Assembly: GCA_964564025.1 (NCBI GenBank)
Contig: CAZLZO010000001.1
Span: 159,163-223,162, forward strand
Length of the DNA: 64,000 nucleotides
Origin: DRYM01 sp964564025
Lineage (GTDB): Archaea > Thermoproteota > Thermoprotei_A > EX4484-217-1
Direction of reading: 5' to 3'
The first letter of the stretch is position 1. Each line of letters starts with the position of its first letter. Positions 1 through 9,418 of the stretch are shown one piece after another. Below the pieces are notes generated by a model. It ran no database searches. It saw nothing but the letters and a program-made list of their open reading frames with translations, and was not told where the DNA came from. The translations under genes were made by a program, and so were the position numbers.

Positions 1-78
1 ATTATTGGTAAGTAGGAAAGAAATAATTAGTCTTAAGGCATGAAATACCGTGAGCTTAATTTGTGAGAGTGCTAAACT

Positions 79-1647
79 TTGAGAATCCTTATAGTTACGG
101 GTAAATTAGCTGCTCCAATAGTGAGAAAAGTTGTGAAATCCATAAAGACTCCTTATCAAGTAGAAGTTCTTGAACTCCCCATTACCGTAGCAGCTCTTGC
201 AACAACAGACCTTATTGCTAATTATCTTAAGAAAATAGGTGTAAAGAAAGAAGATTATGACTTAATACTTATCCCTGGAGCATCCATGGGTTCGGCAAAA
301 ATAATTGAAGAAGCTGTAGGTATAAAGGCTGTTAAAGGAACTCTTCAAGCAACAGATATACCATCAATATTTTCGCTAAAAGACATATCAAAACTATCTT
401 ACGATGAACCAGCAGATAAATTCTTAGAGAAAGAGCTGCTCGAAGCCAATAAGAAGCTTTTGGAGGATCTTGAAAAATCAATTATAGAAAAACCCCATAT
501 CATCGTAGGAAACATTATAGTTCCAGCAACTCCACCGCCAATAAGGGTAATTGCTGAAATAACTGAAGCACATATTCTTACACGCGATACGTTATTAAAG
601 AAGGCTGAAAAACTAATTGAAGAAGGAGCAGACATTTTAAGCGTAGGTTTTGAAGCAGGAATTTCACATGTAGAGAAGGTAAGGGAAACCATAAGGCTTC
701 TTAAGAAGGAGTTCTCGGTACCCATAGTTATAGACTCTATAATTCCAAGCGAAATAATTGCGGGAGTTGAAGCTGGAGCAGACATGGTAATGAGCTTAGA
801 AACGAATAATATAGAAAAAGTTGCAAAATACGTTGCAGAAATACCTTCCGTAATCATAGCCTATGATTCTAAATTACCTGTTCAACCTAAAACAGCTGAG
901 GAAAAATTCAAGCTTCTCGAAAAGAACATAGGTTTAGCTCTGCAAAATAATGTTGAGAAAATAATCGCAGACCCCATACTAGACCCTATAAATTCTAAAA
1001 GTGCGTTTCAATCATTACTAGCATACTACATATTTAAGAGAAAACATCCGAAAATACCTATGCTTATGGGGATAGGAAACGTTGTTGAGCTTTTAGATGC
1101 AGACACCGTAGGCTCAAATGCCCTATTAGTAATGTTAGCAGCTGAAATAGGAGTGAGTATGGTTTTAGTTGTTGAGAAAAGCTGTAAAGCTCAAGGATCA
1201 ACATTTGAAGCTGCTATGGCTTCACGTATGGCTTCACTAGCATTACTAAAAAATTCTCCACCAAAAGATTTAGGAGTAGACCTTCTAATACTTAAGGATA
1301 AAAGAAAAGTGGAGATACCTTTAGATACGGAGGGTGCAGAAGTAGTCGAAGCTAAGGAAAGTAAAAGGGAGTACGAAATAGATCCTTTAGGAATATTTAG
1401 AATCAGGGTAAATTATGATGAGGGAGTTATAGAGGCTTTGTACATAGGGAGAAAAGGTAAAATTTTGATTAAAGGGAGAAGTGCTAGAGAAATAAGAGAT
1501 GAGATTTTGAGAAGAAACCTTATTTCAACACTATCACATGCTTTCTACCTTGGAATAGAACTTTCGAAAGCTGAAGAAGCATTAATTATAGGTAAGAATT
1601 ATATTCAGGAAAAAACGCTTTTCCACAAAAAGAAGTTACCATTCTAG
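79..1647 (+). CDS. Dihydropteroate synthase-like protein (DUF6513 family)
   Basis: This is an archaeal dihydropteroate-synthase-related protein of 522 residues. The N-terminal 130 residues or so look like DUF6513. They are followed by a TIM-barrel-type pterin-binding region, with IRVIAEIT near residue 155, GADILSVGFEAG near 184, IVIDSIIP near 216 and SLETNN near 239. In archaea such proteins stand in for dihydropteroate synthase in tetrahydromethanopterin or folate-like carrier synthesis; which substrate it uses is an inference. It starts with TTG after a GTGAG stretch. MptG follows 14 bp downstream, and MptA is two genes away on the other strand, so the context is C1-carrier biosynthesis. 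The C-terminal 120 residues are less familiar. Confidence 0.85.
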   Translation: MRILIVTGKLAAPIVRKVVKSIKTPYQVEVLELPITVAALATTDLIANYLKKIGVKKEDYDLILIPGASMGSAKIIEEAVGIKAVKGTLQATDIPSIFSLKDISKLSYDEPADKFLEKELLEANKKLLEDLEKSIIEKPHIIVGNIIVPATPPPIRVIAEITEAHILTRDTLLKKAEKLIEEGADILSVGFEAGISHVEKVRETIRLLKKEFSVPIVIDSIIPSEIIAGVEAGADMVMSLETNNIEKVAKYVAEIPSVIIAYDSKLPVQPKTAEEKFKLLEKNIGLALQNNVEKIIADPILDPINSKSAFQSLLAYYIFKRKHPKIPMLMGIGNVVELLDADTVGSNALLVMLAAEIGVSMVLVVEKSCKAQGSTFEAAMASRMASLALLKNSPPKDLGVDLLILKDKRKVEIPLDTEGAEVVEAKESKREYEIDPLGIFRIRVNYDEGVIEALYIGRKGKILIKGRSAREIRDEILRRNLISTLSHAFYLGIELSKAEEALIIGKNYIQEKTLFHKKKLPF

Positions 1648-1661
1648 AAGGGATAGTATCA

Positions 1662-2648
1662 ATGGAGAGAATTACAGTAGCTGTTCAAACATCCGCTCGT
1701 TTACACCTAGGTTTCTACAACTTCTTAAGCGATAGTAGAGTGTATGGAAGCTTAGGTGTAGCTATTAAGCATCCAGAACTATATTTAAAAGCAACACTTA
1801 ACACTAAGAGAGAGGTTAAAGCATCCAGTGATTATAGTCGTTTAAAATTCATTGTTGAAAATGTAGCGAGAAAACTTGGTGTTGAAGGATACCACGTAGT
1901 TTTTGAAAAAACTTTACCTAAACATGTAGGATTAGGCTCTACAACACAAACATATCTTGCTGTAGCTTCAGCATTTTCTAAGCTACTAGGTATGAAGGTT
2001 AATGTGAGGAAATTAGCAGCACTCTTCAGTAGAGGCGATGTTTCAGGTATAGGAATAGCTGCGTTTGAAAAAGGGGGATTCATAGTCGACTGCGGAAGAA
2101 AAAGACCTCCCAAAGGCATATTAAAAAAGCCTGAAAGAGTAGAGGACCTTCCCCCTATACTATTTAGAGCAAGAATACCTAGTTCTTGGAAGTTTGTTAT
2201 AATTGTTCCTTCAAAAATTAGGGGTTTAAGTGAAACTGAGGAAACAACTATTCTTGAGAAACCACAGAAACCTCCTAAGAAACTTCAAAACATGCTTTAC
2301 TCGTTGCTTTTAAATAATATCATACCGTCTATCTTAGAAGAAGACATTAATGTTTTCGGTAAAGCACTAACAAAACTCCAATTTCTTGTAGGAAAATACT
2401 TTTCCAAACATCAAAAAGGAATATTCTGTTGCTACGAGACCGAGAAGATCATAGAGATGTTTAGTAAACTTAAATGTAAAGGATATGGCCAAAGCAGTTG
2501 GGGGCCTGCTGCCTACTGCATAGTTGAAGGATATAGAAGAGCTACTAAAATACTTTTAAAAACTATGGAGCATTTAGAGTTTGAAGCTTCAGGCTTCATT
2601 ACTGAAGCTAGGAACTATGGAGCAAAAATAATCACTCTTTATAGCTAA
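1662..2648 (+). CDS. mptG: Beta-ribofuranosylaminobenzene 5'-phosphate synthase (MptG)
   Basis: MptG condenses 4-hydroxybenzoate or p-aminobenzoate with PRPP, releasing CO2 and PPi, to make the arabinoside-like core of methanopterin. The 328-residue protein has the GHMP-kinase-like fold. HVGLGSTTQ near residue 88 is the glycine/serine-rich loop, and GDVSGIGIAAFEKGG near 126 and a glycine-rich GYGQSSWGP near the C-terminus fit the family. It lies 14 bp after the dihydropteroate-synthase-like gene, so the two are probably co-transcribed. Its 3' end overlaps the convergent mptA gene by 17 bp. Length is normal for the family. Confidence 0.92.
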   Translation: MERITVAVQTSARLHLGFYNFLSDSRVYGSLGVAIKHPELYLKATLNTKREVKASSDYSRLKFIVENVARKLGVEGYHVVFEKTLPKHVGLGSTTQTYLAVASAFSKLLGMKVNVRKLAALFSRGDVSGIGIAAFEKGGFIVDCGRKRPPKGILKKPERVEDLPPILFRARIPSSWKFVIIVPSKIRGLSETEETTILEKPQKPPKKLQNMLYSLLLNNIIPSILEEDINVFGKALTKLQFLVGKYFSKHQKGIFCCYETEKIIEMFSKLKCKGYGQSSWGPAAYCIVEGYRRATKILLKTMEHLEFEASGFITEARNYGAKIITLYS

Positions 2649-3528
2649 GCTTCGCTGATGCCTTTTTAGCTTCCTCAATCTCTTTCCTTAAATCCTTCAA
2701 AGTGAATTTGGCGTAAGCATAAGCATCATATGGATGTATGCTTTCATAACTTATTACCTCAACTTCTATTTCTGAGTTGTCAGGCACCTTACCATTCATT
2801 TTCCTATAAAGGTTATATATTGCAGCTCTAGCTATATCCTCAACAAATCTTGGGTTTTTAAAAGCATGTCTTATAAGCCTATACTCATCAAGTCTTTTAA
2901 GCAAACTAAGTGTAGGTGCGGAGAAAGCTGTTTTACCTGCTTCAATAAGTTTCTCTATTCTAACAAAAACCCCTTTGGTCTTTACTGAAAGATATAGTTT
3001 GGCTCTTTGAGTATGTGATGGGGTATGCGGTAAAGCCGTTTTCTCCATTGACCTATAGGTTTCCTGAGCACAGGGGCACACTGTAATTCCTGATAAGCCA
3101 ACTTTAACAACATATATTACATCACCCTCTCTTGTTTTAGAAACCCTAATTTCAACATCTGCCGCTTCTTCAGCAGGTATTCCGAGAAAGTCTTCAGTAT
3201 AGAAGAAAGTTGTTTTAGCAATGACCTCAGCTTTAGTTGCGTACTCATGTTTTTTAAGTAAAATATCACATATTGTAACGAGAATATCTTCCATTGTTGG
3301 AAGAGGCTTTAGACGCACAGCATCTATGGCTTCAATAAATGCTTCAATATTCCTTGACATGTGAACTCCTCTTCTTTCAGCAGGTAAGTCAACGTAAACA
3401 TCAAGTATGGCGTCAAAATATAGTCTTCCCTTAGGGCTTTCGAGAATTATTCTCCTCTTAATATTCTTAACACCAACTCTACTTATGTAAATAGGGTAAA
3501 CTGGTTTCTCGTTCTGAACGTCTTTCAC
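2632..3528 (-). CDS. mptA: GTP cyclohydrolase MptA (FolE2 / type IB family)
   Basis: MptA is an Fe(II)-dependent GTP cyclohydrolase that makes 7,8-dihydroneopterin 2',3'-cyclic phosphate, the first step of methanopterin synthesis. The 298-residue protein carries the family's active-site region near residue 150 (CPCAQE, then LPHTPSHTQRA), with the metal-binding cysteine and histidines. It is transcribed toward mptG and overlaps its end by 17 bp. A PTPS/QueD homologue lies about 30 bp upstream on the same strand, so the two may share a transcript. Length and motifs are ordinary for the COG1469 family. Confidence 0.93.
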   Translation of the reverse strand: MKDVQNEKPVYPIYISRVGVKNIKRRIILESPKGRLYFDAILDVYVDLPAERRGVHMSRNIEAFIEAIDAVRLKPLPTMEDILVTICDILLKKHEYATKAEVIAKTTFFYTEDFLGIPAEEAADVEIRVSKTREGDVIYVVKVGLSGITVCPCAQETYRSMEKTALPHTPSHTQRAKLYLSVKTKGVFVRIEKLIEAGKTAFSAPTLSLLKRLDEYRLIRHAFKNPRFVEDIARAAIYNLYRKMNGKVPDNSEIEVEVISYESIHPYDAYAYAKFTLKDLRKEIEEAKKASAKLSYKE

Positions 3529-3558
3529 ACTATATCATCTCCCATATTGTTACTACCG

Positions 3559-3984
3559 TTATTTTTTAAATTCAACGACTGCGTAATTGCTTAATCCTTC
3601 GTATAGTTTAACTTTAACAGGCATGTTTATTTTCTCGTAGATTTTACGTGCTATGTCCAAGGCAATATATTCTGTTGATGCTTCAGGAAAATCTATTATT
3701 TTAATATCGCTGCGAAACACTCCTCTAAGCATTGTTTTTTCATAATCTTTTCTCGGTATTATTAATTTATGGTCATATTCATCAATAATGTTTTTCACTA
3801 TTCTTTTTAAAATAGTAAAATCTATTACAAAACCTGTTTCTTGATTTATTTCGCCTTCGACTTCAACGCTTAATCTAAAAGTGTGTCCATGAATATTCAT
3901 GCATTTTCCTTCAGACCCCTTAGTGTAGTGGGCAGCATCAAAGTTTAGGCCTTCGATGCCAACTTTAAATTTTGCAGAATACAT
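3559..3984 (-). CDS. 6-pyruvoyl-tetrahydropterin synthase / QueD family protein
   Basis: This is a 141-residue T-fold enzyme. The three zinc-binding histidines are visible as His19 (FDAAHY), His32 and His34 (CMNIHGH). Cys28 in the CxxxHGH arrangement is the catalytic cysteine found in QueD and classical PTPS; the PTPS-III variant replaces it with glutamate. It probably makes 6-carboxytetrahydropterin for archaeosine or queuosine-type tRNA modification, or a related pterin. Its position just upstream of mptA on the same strand also allows a role in pterin supply. I cannot decide between these from sequence alone. Confidence 0.87.
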   Translation of the reverse strand: MYSAKFKVGIEGLNFDAAHYTKGSEGKCMNIHGHTFRLSVEVEGEINQETGFVIDFTILKRIVKNIIDEYDHKLIIPRKDYEKTMLRGVFRSDIKIIDFPEASTEYIALDIARKIYEKINMPVKVKLYEGLSNYAVVEFKK

Positions 3985-4019
3985 TCCGCTTAAACACCTA
4001 ACTTTAATGCATTATTTTC

Positions 4020-4904
4020 TTATGAGAGTTTCCTCCGAATAAACTTGACTATCACAACTGGATAGTGAGGTATAGAGGATAACATATCCCAGGTTATACC
4101 CTCTATATTTGTATGGAATCTTTCGGCCATTTCGAAAACTGTTCTGCCAGCACCATAACCTCTTACTTTATCAGCTAACTCCGATATTTCAAGTAAAAGC
4201 CTTAGATTAATTTTTACTCCAGAGTACATTATTGGTGTTGCTCTAGGATAAAAAGCGGTTCTGAAAGCTCTACCGACAATGTATGATACGACTCCGTAAT
4301 TTCTTAAGCCTTTAACACATGTGCTTCTCGACGCTAAAGCAATGTCTAGTCTTCTATGAACATATGTTCTATCACTATCAACAATAATTACTGAAATCTT
4401 TTTGCCTAAACATTTCTCAAGACCCTTCCTAAGCTTATGTACTAGGGAGCATTTTGTAAGAGGTAATGAAACATAAGAATACGGTAAGTTTGATGTGTCT
4501 ATGCCTGCTTCGGATGAAGGCTTAAGCATTTGTAAAATTCCACCAACTTTAAGTGAGAGCTGTTTGTGAGCAGCTATTTCGCTTAGTGGTGCTTTCCTAA
4601 TCCACTTTAACGTTTCATCTTTTAGTTTGGATATTTTCCCTAAAAAATATCCCCACATGATATTCATGACAATGAAACCTATAGCTTTAGACAACCACGA
4701 AACCTTAAGTTTATTTTCATCATAAATGTTTCCTAAAGCTACTGAAAGTGCTTTTTCAGAGAAAACTACGAAGTCTCCAGTGTTTACGTATTTCTTAAGT
4801 TTTTCACATATTTTAGGAAGAAATTGTTCCCTAGGTTTCCATAGTTTCATTTTTATAGGTAGCGCTACTACGGTGAAGTTTCCTATTCTTTTCTTCAAAA
4901 TCAT
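4020..4904 (-). CDS. CofE-like F420-0:gamma-glutamyl ligase family protein
   Basis: The 294-residue protein resembles coenzyme F420-0:L-glutamate ligase. Matching segments are GDFVVFSEKALS at residues 43-54, EAGIDTSNLP at 132-141 (the family's AGID-S-N-P element) and VIIVDSD at 172-178. It sits beside pterin-carrier genes, so it could add glutamyl residues to a methanopterin or folate-like carrier or to F420. It is diverged from textbook CofE: the usual SDT-G-R-W-R sequence reads VDSDRTYVHRR here. The family assignment is therefore good, but the acceptor molecule is uncertain. It ends 35 bp from the PTPS gene and is probably co-transcribed with it. Confidence 0.75.
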   Translation of the reverse strand: MILKKRIGNFTVVALPIKMKLWKPREQFLPKICEKLKKYVNTGDFVVFSEKALSVALGNIYDENKLKVSWLSKAIGFIVMNIMWGYFLGKISKLKDETLKWIRKAPLSEIAAHKQLSLKVGGILQMLKPSSEAGIDTSNLPYSYVSLPLTKCSLVHKLRKGLEKCLGKKISVIIVDSDRTYVHRRLDIALASRSTCVKGLRNYGVVSYIVGRAFRTAFYPRATPIMYSGVKINLRLLLEISELADKVRGYGAGRTVFEMAERFHTNIEGITWDMLSSIPHYPVVIVKFIRRKLS

Positions 4905-4964
4905 TTTTAAACCGCTTTATCTTAGTTCATTAGCTACTACATATAAGGTACACTTATATTATAC

Positions 4965-4981
4965 TTAGGCTTATAGCCTAA
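4965..4981. promoter_or_regulatory. Short perfect hairpin between the CofE-like and NAD-kinase genes
   Basis: TTAGGCT and AGCCTAA form a 7-bp perfect inverted repeat separated by 3 bases, in the 94-bp gap between divergent genes. It lies 18 bp upstream of the TTG start of the NAD-kinase-like gene. It could be an operator or an RNA hairpin in the leader. Function is a guess. Confidence 0.35.
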
Positions 4982-4998
4982 AAGCTGGGTAAGGAAAT

Positions 4999-6120
4999 TT
5001 GGCTAAATTGAGACTCGGACTCATCATTAACCCTATTGCCGGTATGGGAGGTAGAGTTGGTCTTAAGGGAACCGATGGTGAAGCTTATTATATAGCGTTA
5101 AAGAAGGGTGCTAAACCCGTTACTCCAGGTAGAGCTTTGGAATTCTTAAATAGTTTAGAACTTGAGGACTTCGAACTTTACGTAGCACCTAAAGTTATGG
5201 GTGAAAATGTAGCTAAGAAGTCTAAACACAGTAATAAAGTGGTTAAAGTTGTTGGAGAATTGTTTTCAGAAAAAACCACAGCCAAAGACACTAAGAGAAT
5301 AGCTAAGCAAATGCTTGAGGAGAAAGTAGATATCATAGTGTTTGTTGGAGGAGACGGCACTGCTAGAGATGTAGCTGACGCTGTAGATATGAAAATACCC
5401 GTATTAGGAATACCTTCTGGAGTTAAAATGTTCAGCGCTGTTTTCGCAGTAAATCCTAAAGCAGCAGCAAGAATAGTTGAGGCGTTTGCTAAAGGCAACA
5501 CTAGAATAGTTGAAGAAGAAGTTTTAGACATTGATGAGGAAGCTTATAGGAAAAACGTTTTAAGAGCAAGACTTTATGGCTACCTTAAAGTACCTATTGT
5601 AGCAGGGCTTGTTCAAGCATCTAAGCAGCCAAGTACTGATATTGCAGATGAAGAAGATAATCGTAGAGCTATTGCTGAAAGAATTGTTGAAGAAATGGAA
5701 CCTGATACACTCTATATTTTAGGTGCTGGAACAACTGTTAAAGCAATAGCCGATAAGCTTGGAATAGAGAAAACACTGCTTGGGGTTGACGCAATATATA
5801 ATGGTAAACTTTTAGGTAAAGATCTTGACGAAAAAGGTCTCTTAGAGCTTTTGAGAAAATATCCTAAAGCTAAAATAATAGTAACCCCTATTGGAGGGCA
5901 AGGCTTTATTTTCGGTAGAGGAAATCAGCAAATATCTCCCGAAGTTATAAAAAGAGTTGGCGGAAAGGGAAACATAATAGTTATTGCTACATGGAGGAAA
6001 ATAAGAAACCTAGATGTTTTAAGAGTTGATACAGGAGACGAAGAAGTAGACAACATGCTAAGAAGCTACATTAAGGTCATAGTGGATTATCACGATGCAG
6101 TAATGATGAAGGTTGTTTAA
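4999..6120 (+). CDS. ATP-NAD kinase family protein (archaeal AcoX-like)
   Basis: This 373-residue protein belongs to the archaeal ATP-NAD/AcoX kinase family (COG3199), expected to phosphorylate NAD to NADP. INPIAGMGG lies near residue 10, and the diagnostic GGDGT motif at about 117-121 is followed by ARDVADA. NPKAA near 155 and GTTVKAIADKLG in the C-terminal half fit the family. The start is TTG, preceded by a GTAAGG stretch. Neighbours concern C1 carriers and the glycine cleavage system, which need reduced nicotinamide cofactors, but no operon link is evident. Confidence 0.85.
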   Translation: MAKLRLGLIINPIAGMGGRVGLKGTDGEAYYIALKKGAKPVTPGRALEFLNSLELEDFELYVAPKVMGENVAKKSKHSNKVVKVVGELFSEKTTAKDTKRIAKQMLEEKVDIIVFVGGDGTARDVADAVDMKIPVLGIPSGVKMFSAVFAVNPKAAARIVEAFAKGNTRIVEEEVLDIDEEAYRKNVLRARLYGYLKVPIVAGLVQASKQPSTDIADEEDNRRAIAERIVEEMEPDTLYILGAGTTVKAIADKLGIEKTLLGVDAIYNGKLLGKDLDEKGLLELLRKYPKAKIIVTPIGGQGFIFGRGNQQISPEVIKRVGGKGNIIVIATWRKIRNLDVLRVDTGDEEVDNMLRSYIKVIVDYHDAVMMKVV

Positions 6121-6174
6121 TGAATTGATTTAGGAATGAATTAAAAAATAAATTAGATTATAGGTTTTTGCTTT

Positions 6175-6603
6175 TTAATGTCCACCTTCCTTCTTACGCA
6201 TTTCAATGTATCGCTCAGGGGTTAAGAGCTCTTCGAACTCTTTTGGATCACTCATTTCAATAACTACTAACCAGCCTTCACCATATGGGTCTTTGTTTAT
6301 AAGTTCAGGTTCATCTAGAAGTCTCTCATTAACCTCAACTACTTTACCTGAAACCGCAGCATAGAAATCAGCTGTTGCTTTAACAGATTCAAGAGTTCCT
6401 ATTGCTTCGCCCTTCTTAACTTCCTGTCCAACTTCAGGAAGTTCTACGCCAACAATATCTTTCAGTTCCTTCTGAGCGTAGTCTGTTACTCCTTCTCTAA
6501 CTTTTCCATTCTCCTTCTTTGCCCATTCATCTGTTTTAGTGTATCTCATGTCTGTTCTTACTAAATACTTTTTACCTGCAACTTCGAATTCTGTTGTGCT
6601 CAT
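6175..6603 (-). CDS. gcvH: Glycine cleavage system H protein
   Basis: GcvH carries the lipoyl arm that shuttles the aminomethyl group between the P, T and L proteins. The 142-residue sequence has the lipoylation site GTLESVKATAD with Lys75 as the expected lipoyl lysine, followed by AAVSGKVVEVN, typical of the lipoyl beta-barrel. It lies downstream of gcvT on the same strand with a 69-bp gap, and the two P-protein genes are on the opposite strand nearby. Length is slightly longer than bacterial GcvH because of a charged insertion around residues 26-40. Confidence 0.96.
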   Translation of the reverse strand: MSTTEFEVAGKKYLVRTDMRYTKTDEWAKKENGKVREGVTDYAQKELKDIVGVELPEVGQEVKKGEAIGTLESVKATADFYAAVSGKVVEVNERLLDEPELINKDPYGEGWLVVIEMSDPKEFEELLTPERYIEMRKKEGGH

Positions 6604-6672
6604 GGTTTAAACCCCCATGGGGGACATATGTTGTTATGGGATAGGATTCAAAAAAACCTTTTTAACTTAAAA

Positions 6673-7803
6673 CTATTTAACTACGGGTCTTCCAGGTATC
6701 AATGGGAAGTCAAATATTCTTCCTTCGTATCTCTTCCCTCTTATTTCAACTTCAACAGTGTCTCCGAACAGAGCATATCTTGCATCAATGTACGCTTGCC
6801 CTACTGACCTTCTAAGATACGGTGAATATGTTCCGCTTGTTATCCAACCTACAGGTTGGTCTTCAACATAAACAGTATATCCGTGTCTAAGTATTGCTCT
6901 AGCATGTTTCTTCTTCATCCTAATACCTACTCTAATCCATCTGCAACCTTCACGTCTACATGCCCTAAGAGCTTCTTCACCTATGTATCCTCTCTTATTC
7001 CAATCTATAGCGCCTAAGCCGTATCTTAAACAGCATGCTGGCGGGAACTTTGTCGGATCTTCACCGTATTCGTCTCCTCCTAGAACGAAGCCCATTTCTA
7101 TTCTTAGAGTATCTCTACATATAATTCCTACAGGTTTAGCTCCAGCTTTTAGTAGTGCACGATATATTTCAACCATCGCCTTAGGTTCAGCCCAAATTTC
7201 GAATCCATCTTCGCCTGTCCAACCGCTTCTGCTTATTAGGTAAACCTTTTGCCCAGCAATTTCCTCATTCATTCTAAACTCTAGTGTGTGGAGATCATTT
7301 GCCCATCCGGCGCCGATTTTTTCGAAAACTTCTTCTACTTTTGGTCCTTGCACAGCTATCATAGCATACTTAAACGTTATATCTTCGACTTGCACTTTAA
7401 ACCCGTATTTCTTAATTACTTCATCATAGTATTTTAGCATCTTCTCTCTATAAGGCGCGTTAGCTATTACGAACCATTCTTCATCAGAAACCTTATATGC
7501 CATTTCGTCATCTTTCACTCTAGCGTATTCGTTAAGAGCTAGTGTTGGACCTGACATCCAGTACTCCTTAGTTTTAGACATATCTTTCGGGTAAAGTTTC
7601 TGAAGGAATGGTAGTACGTCAGGTCCTGTTAGCTTTATTCTTCCCATATGTGCTACATCAAATATTCCAACAGCTGTTCTAACTATGTTATGTTCCTCCA
7701 TAGAGCTAGTGTATAGCATTGGCACTTCCCAGCCGCCGAATTCGCCCATTGTGGCGCCAAGTTCCTTTTCGTGAAATTCCCAAAGATGTGTCTTTATGAC
7801 CAT
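6673..7803 (-). CDS. gcvT: Glycine cleavage system T protein (aminomethyltransferase)
   Basis: GcvT transfers the methylene group from the H-protein arm to the tetrahydropterin carrier, releasing ammonia. The protein shows the expected N-terminal THLWEFHEKELGA, GEFGGWEVPMLY and FDVAHMGR, then SRSGWTGEDGFEIW, and a C-terminal barrel ending GRIFDFPLIPGRP. I chose the ATG at 7803 because a GAGGCG stretch sits about 8 bases upstream; the open frame extends 5 codons to a TTG at 7818. It is followed by gcvH. In this C1-rich window the carrier is more likely a methanopterin-type pterin than plain folate, but that is an inference. Confidence 0.95.
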   Translation of the reverse strand: MVIKTHLWEFHEKELGATMGEFGGWEVPMLYTSSMEEHNIVRTAVGIFDVAHMGRIKLTGPDVLPFLQKLYPKDMSKTKEYWMSGPTLALNEYARVKDDEMAYKVSDEEWFVIANAPYREKMLKYYDEVIKKYGFKVQVEDITFKYAMIAVQGPKVEEVFEKIGAGWANDLHTLEFRMNEEIAGQKVYLISRSGWTGEDGFEIWAEPKAMVEIYRALLKAGAKPVGIICRDTLRIEMGFVLGGDEYGEDPTKFPPACCLRYGLGAIDWNKRGYIGEEALRACRREGCRWIRVGIRMKKKHARAILRHGYTVYVEDQPVGWITSGTYSPYLRRSVGQAYIDARYALFGDTVEVEIRGKRYEGRIFDFPLIPGRPVVK

Positions 7804-7990
7804 AGAAGTTCGCCTCAACCAATATCATAGTATGATGATTTCTCAAATTTAAGTAAACCTATAATAACATTATTGTAAAGCTAAATATTTCATCGTAGAA
7901 AATACTCTATTTTTCAGATGTTCTTATTAGTTTCATTATGGAAATCGTTTTAAGAATCTGAAAAAAGAGATATATAGTTGGGGTTATATT

Positions 7991-9400
7991 TTGGTAGTGC
8001 ATCCTTGGCTACCAAATTCTCCAGAAAACATTAAAAAGGAGATGCTGAAAACTATTGGCGTTAGCAGTATTGAAGAGCTTTTCAAGGACATACCTGAGGG
8101 CGCTAGATTTAAGGGTGTTTGGAATAAACTAGAGATCGGCCTTGGAAGACCACTGTCCGAACTAGAGATTAGGAAGTTTGTCGAGAAACTTTTCAGCAAA
8201 AATAAAGTGTTTATGAATCCACCAGTATTCTTAGGAGGCGGCTCTTGGCCACATTATGTACCAGCAGTTGTCAAATACATTATGTCACGTGCTGAGTTTT
8301 ACACGGCTTATACACCATATCAGCCGGAACTTTCCCAAGGTCTAATGCAAGCGCTTTTCGAATATCAAAGCATGATGGCTGATTTGCTAGAAATGGAAAT
8401 CGTTAATTCATCAATGTACGATTGGGCCTCAGCTGCCGCAGAATCATTCTTAATGGCCATGCGTATTCAGAAGAAAGGTAAAACAAGGGTTCTAGTTCCT
8501 TCAACAATGAACCCGTATCATGAACCAGTAATTAAAGCATATACTGAACCTAAGGGTCTTAAGGTTGAGAAAGTAAAGTACGATAAGGAAACAGGGCTCA
8601 TGGACTTAGAAGATTTAAAGGAGAAGCTAAGTCCCAAGGATGTTGCAGCAGTTTATATCGAAAACCCCTCCTTCCTGGGCTTCATAGAAGAAAATGCTAA
8701 GGCAATAGGTGAAATAGCTCATGACTATGGAGCACTATTCATTATAGGTGTTGACCCAATAAGCTTAGGGGTTCTTGAAGCTCCCGGTAAGCTAGGTGCC
8801 GACATAGCTGTTGGTGAGGGACAACCCTTAGGTTTAGGTATGAACTATGGTGGACCCTACTTAGGAATATTTGCCGCCAAATGGGATATGAGGATTGTTA
8901 GGCAAATGCCGGGCAGAATCATGGGCTTAACAACAACACATGATGGAGAATTAGGGTTTGCAATGATTTTGCAAACAAGAGAGCAGCACATTAGAAGAGA
9001 AAGAGCAACATCAAACATATGTACTAACGAAATGCTATGCGCTCTTGGAGCAGCAGTTTACATGGCCCTACTAGGTAAACATGGCTTCAGAAGGCTAGGA
9101 GAATTAATAATGTATCGTTCACACTATGCAGCTAAGAAGCTCAACGAAATAGATGGTGTTAAAGCTCCTGTGTTTAAGAGCGAATTCTTCAAAGAATTTA
9201 CAGTAAACTTTGACGATGCTGGTGTAAAGTATGAAAAGGTACATGAGGAGTTGCTGAAGAGTGACATACATGGAGGACTTTATGTTGGGAAATGGTTCCC
9301 AGAACTAGGTGAAACAGCGCTCTTCTGTGTAACGGAAATGCATGACAAAGGTGATATAGACTTGCTTGTTTCTTCAATAAGGGAAATTTTAGGTAAGTAG
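7991..9400 (+). CDS. gcvPA: Glycine dehydrogenase (decarboxylating) subunit 1
   Basis: This is the N-terminal half of a split, PLP-dependent P protein, which decarboxylates glycine together with subunit 2. The 469-residue sequence has HPWLPNSPENIKKEML at the start, FLGGGSWPHYVP near 80, ASAAAESFLMAMR near 140 and GQPLGLGMNYGGPYLG near 280, all typical of GcvPA. It starts with TTG. GcvPB follows after 18 bp, so the pair is an operon. Divergent transcription from gcvT gives a shared 170-190-bp promoter region. Length is normal. Confidence 0.95.
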   Translation: MVVHPWLPNSPENIKKEMLKTIGVSSIEELFKDIPEGARFKGVWNKLEIGLGRPLSELEIRKFVEKLFSKNKVFMNPPVFLGGGSWPHYVPAVVKYIMSRAEFYTAYTPYQPELSQGLMQALFEYQSMMADLLEMEIVNSSMYDWASAAAESFLMAMRIQKKGKTRVLVPSTMNPYHEPVIKAYTEPKGLKVEKVKYDKETGLMDLEDLKEKLSPKDVAAVYIENPSFLGFIEENAKAIGEIAHDYGALFIIGVDPISLGVLEAPGKLGADIAVGEGQPLGLGMNYGGPYLGIFAAKWDMRIVRQMPGRIMGLTTTHDGELGFAMILQTREQHIRRERATSNICTNEMLCALGAAVYMALLGKHGFRRLGELIMYRSHYAAKKLNEIDGVKAPVFKSEFFKEFTVNFDDAGVKYEKVHEELLKSDIHGGLYVGKWFPELGETALFCVTEMHDKGDIDLLVSSIREILGK

Positions 9401-9418
9401 GAGGGGGAGGTGTGAGTT

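Noticed and set aside
7830..7970. ATGATGA at about 7832 upstream of gcvPA as a C box
   Set aside because: The nearest CTGA lies over 100 bases away and no terminal stem is present.
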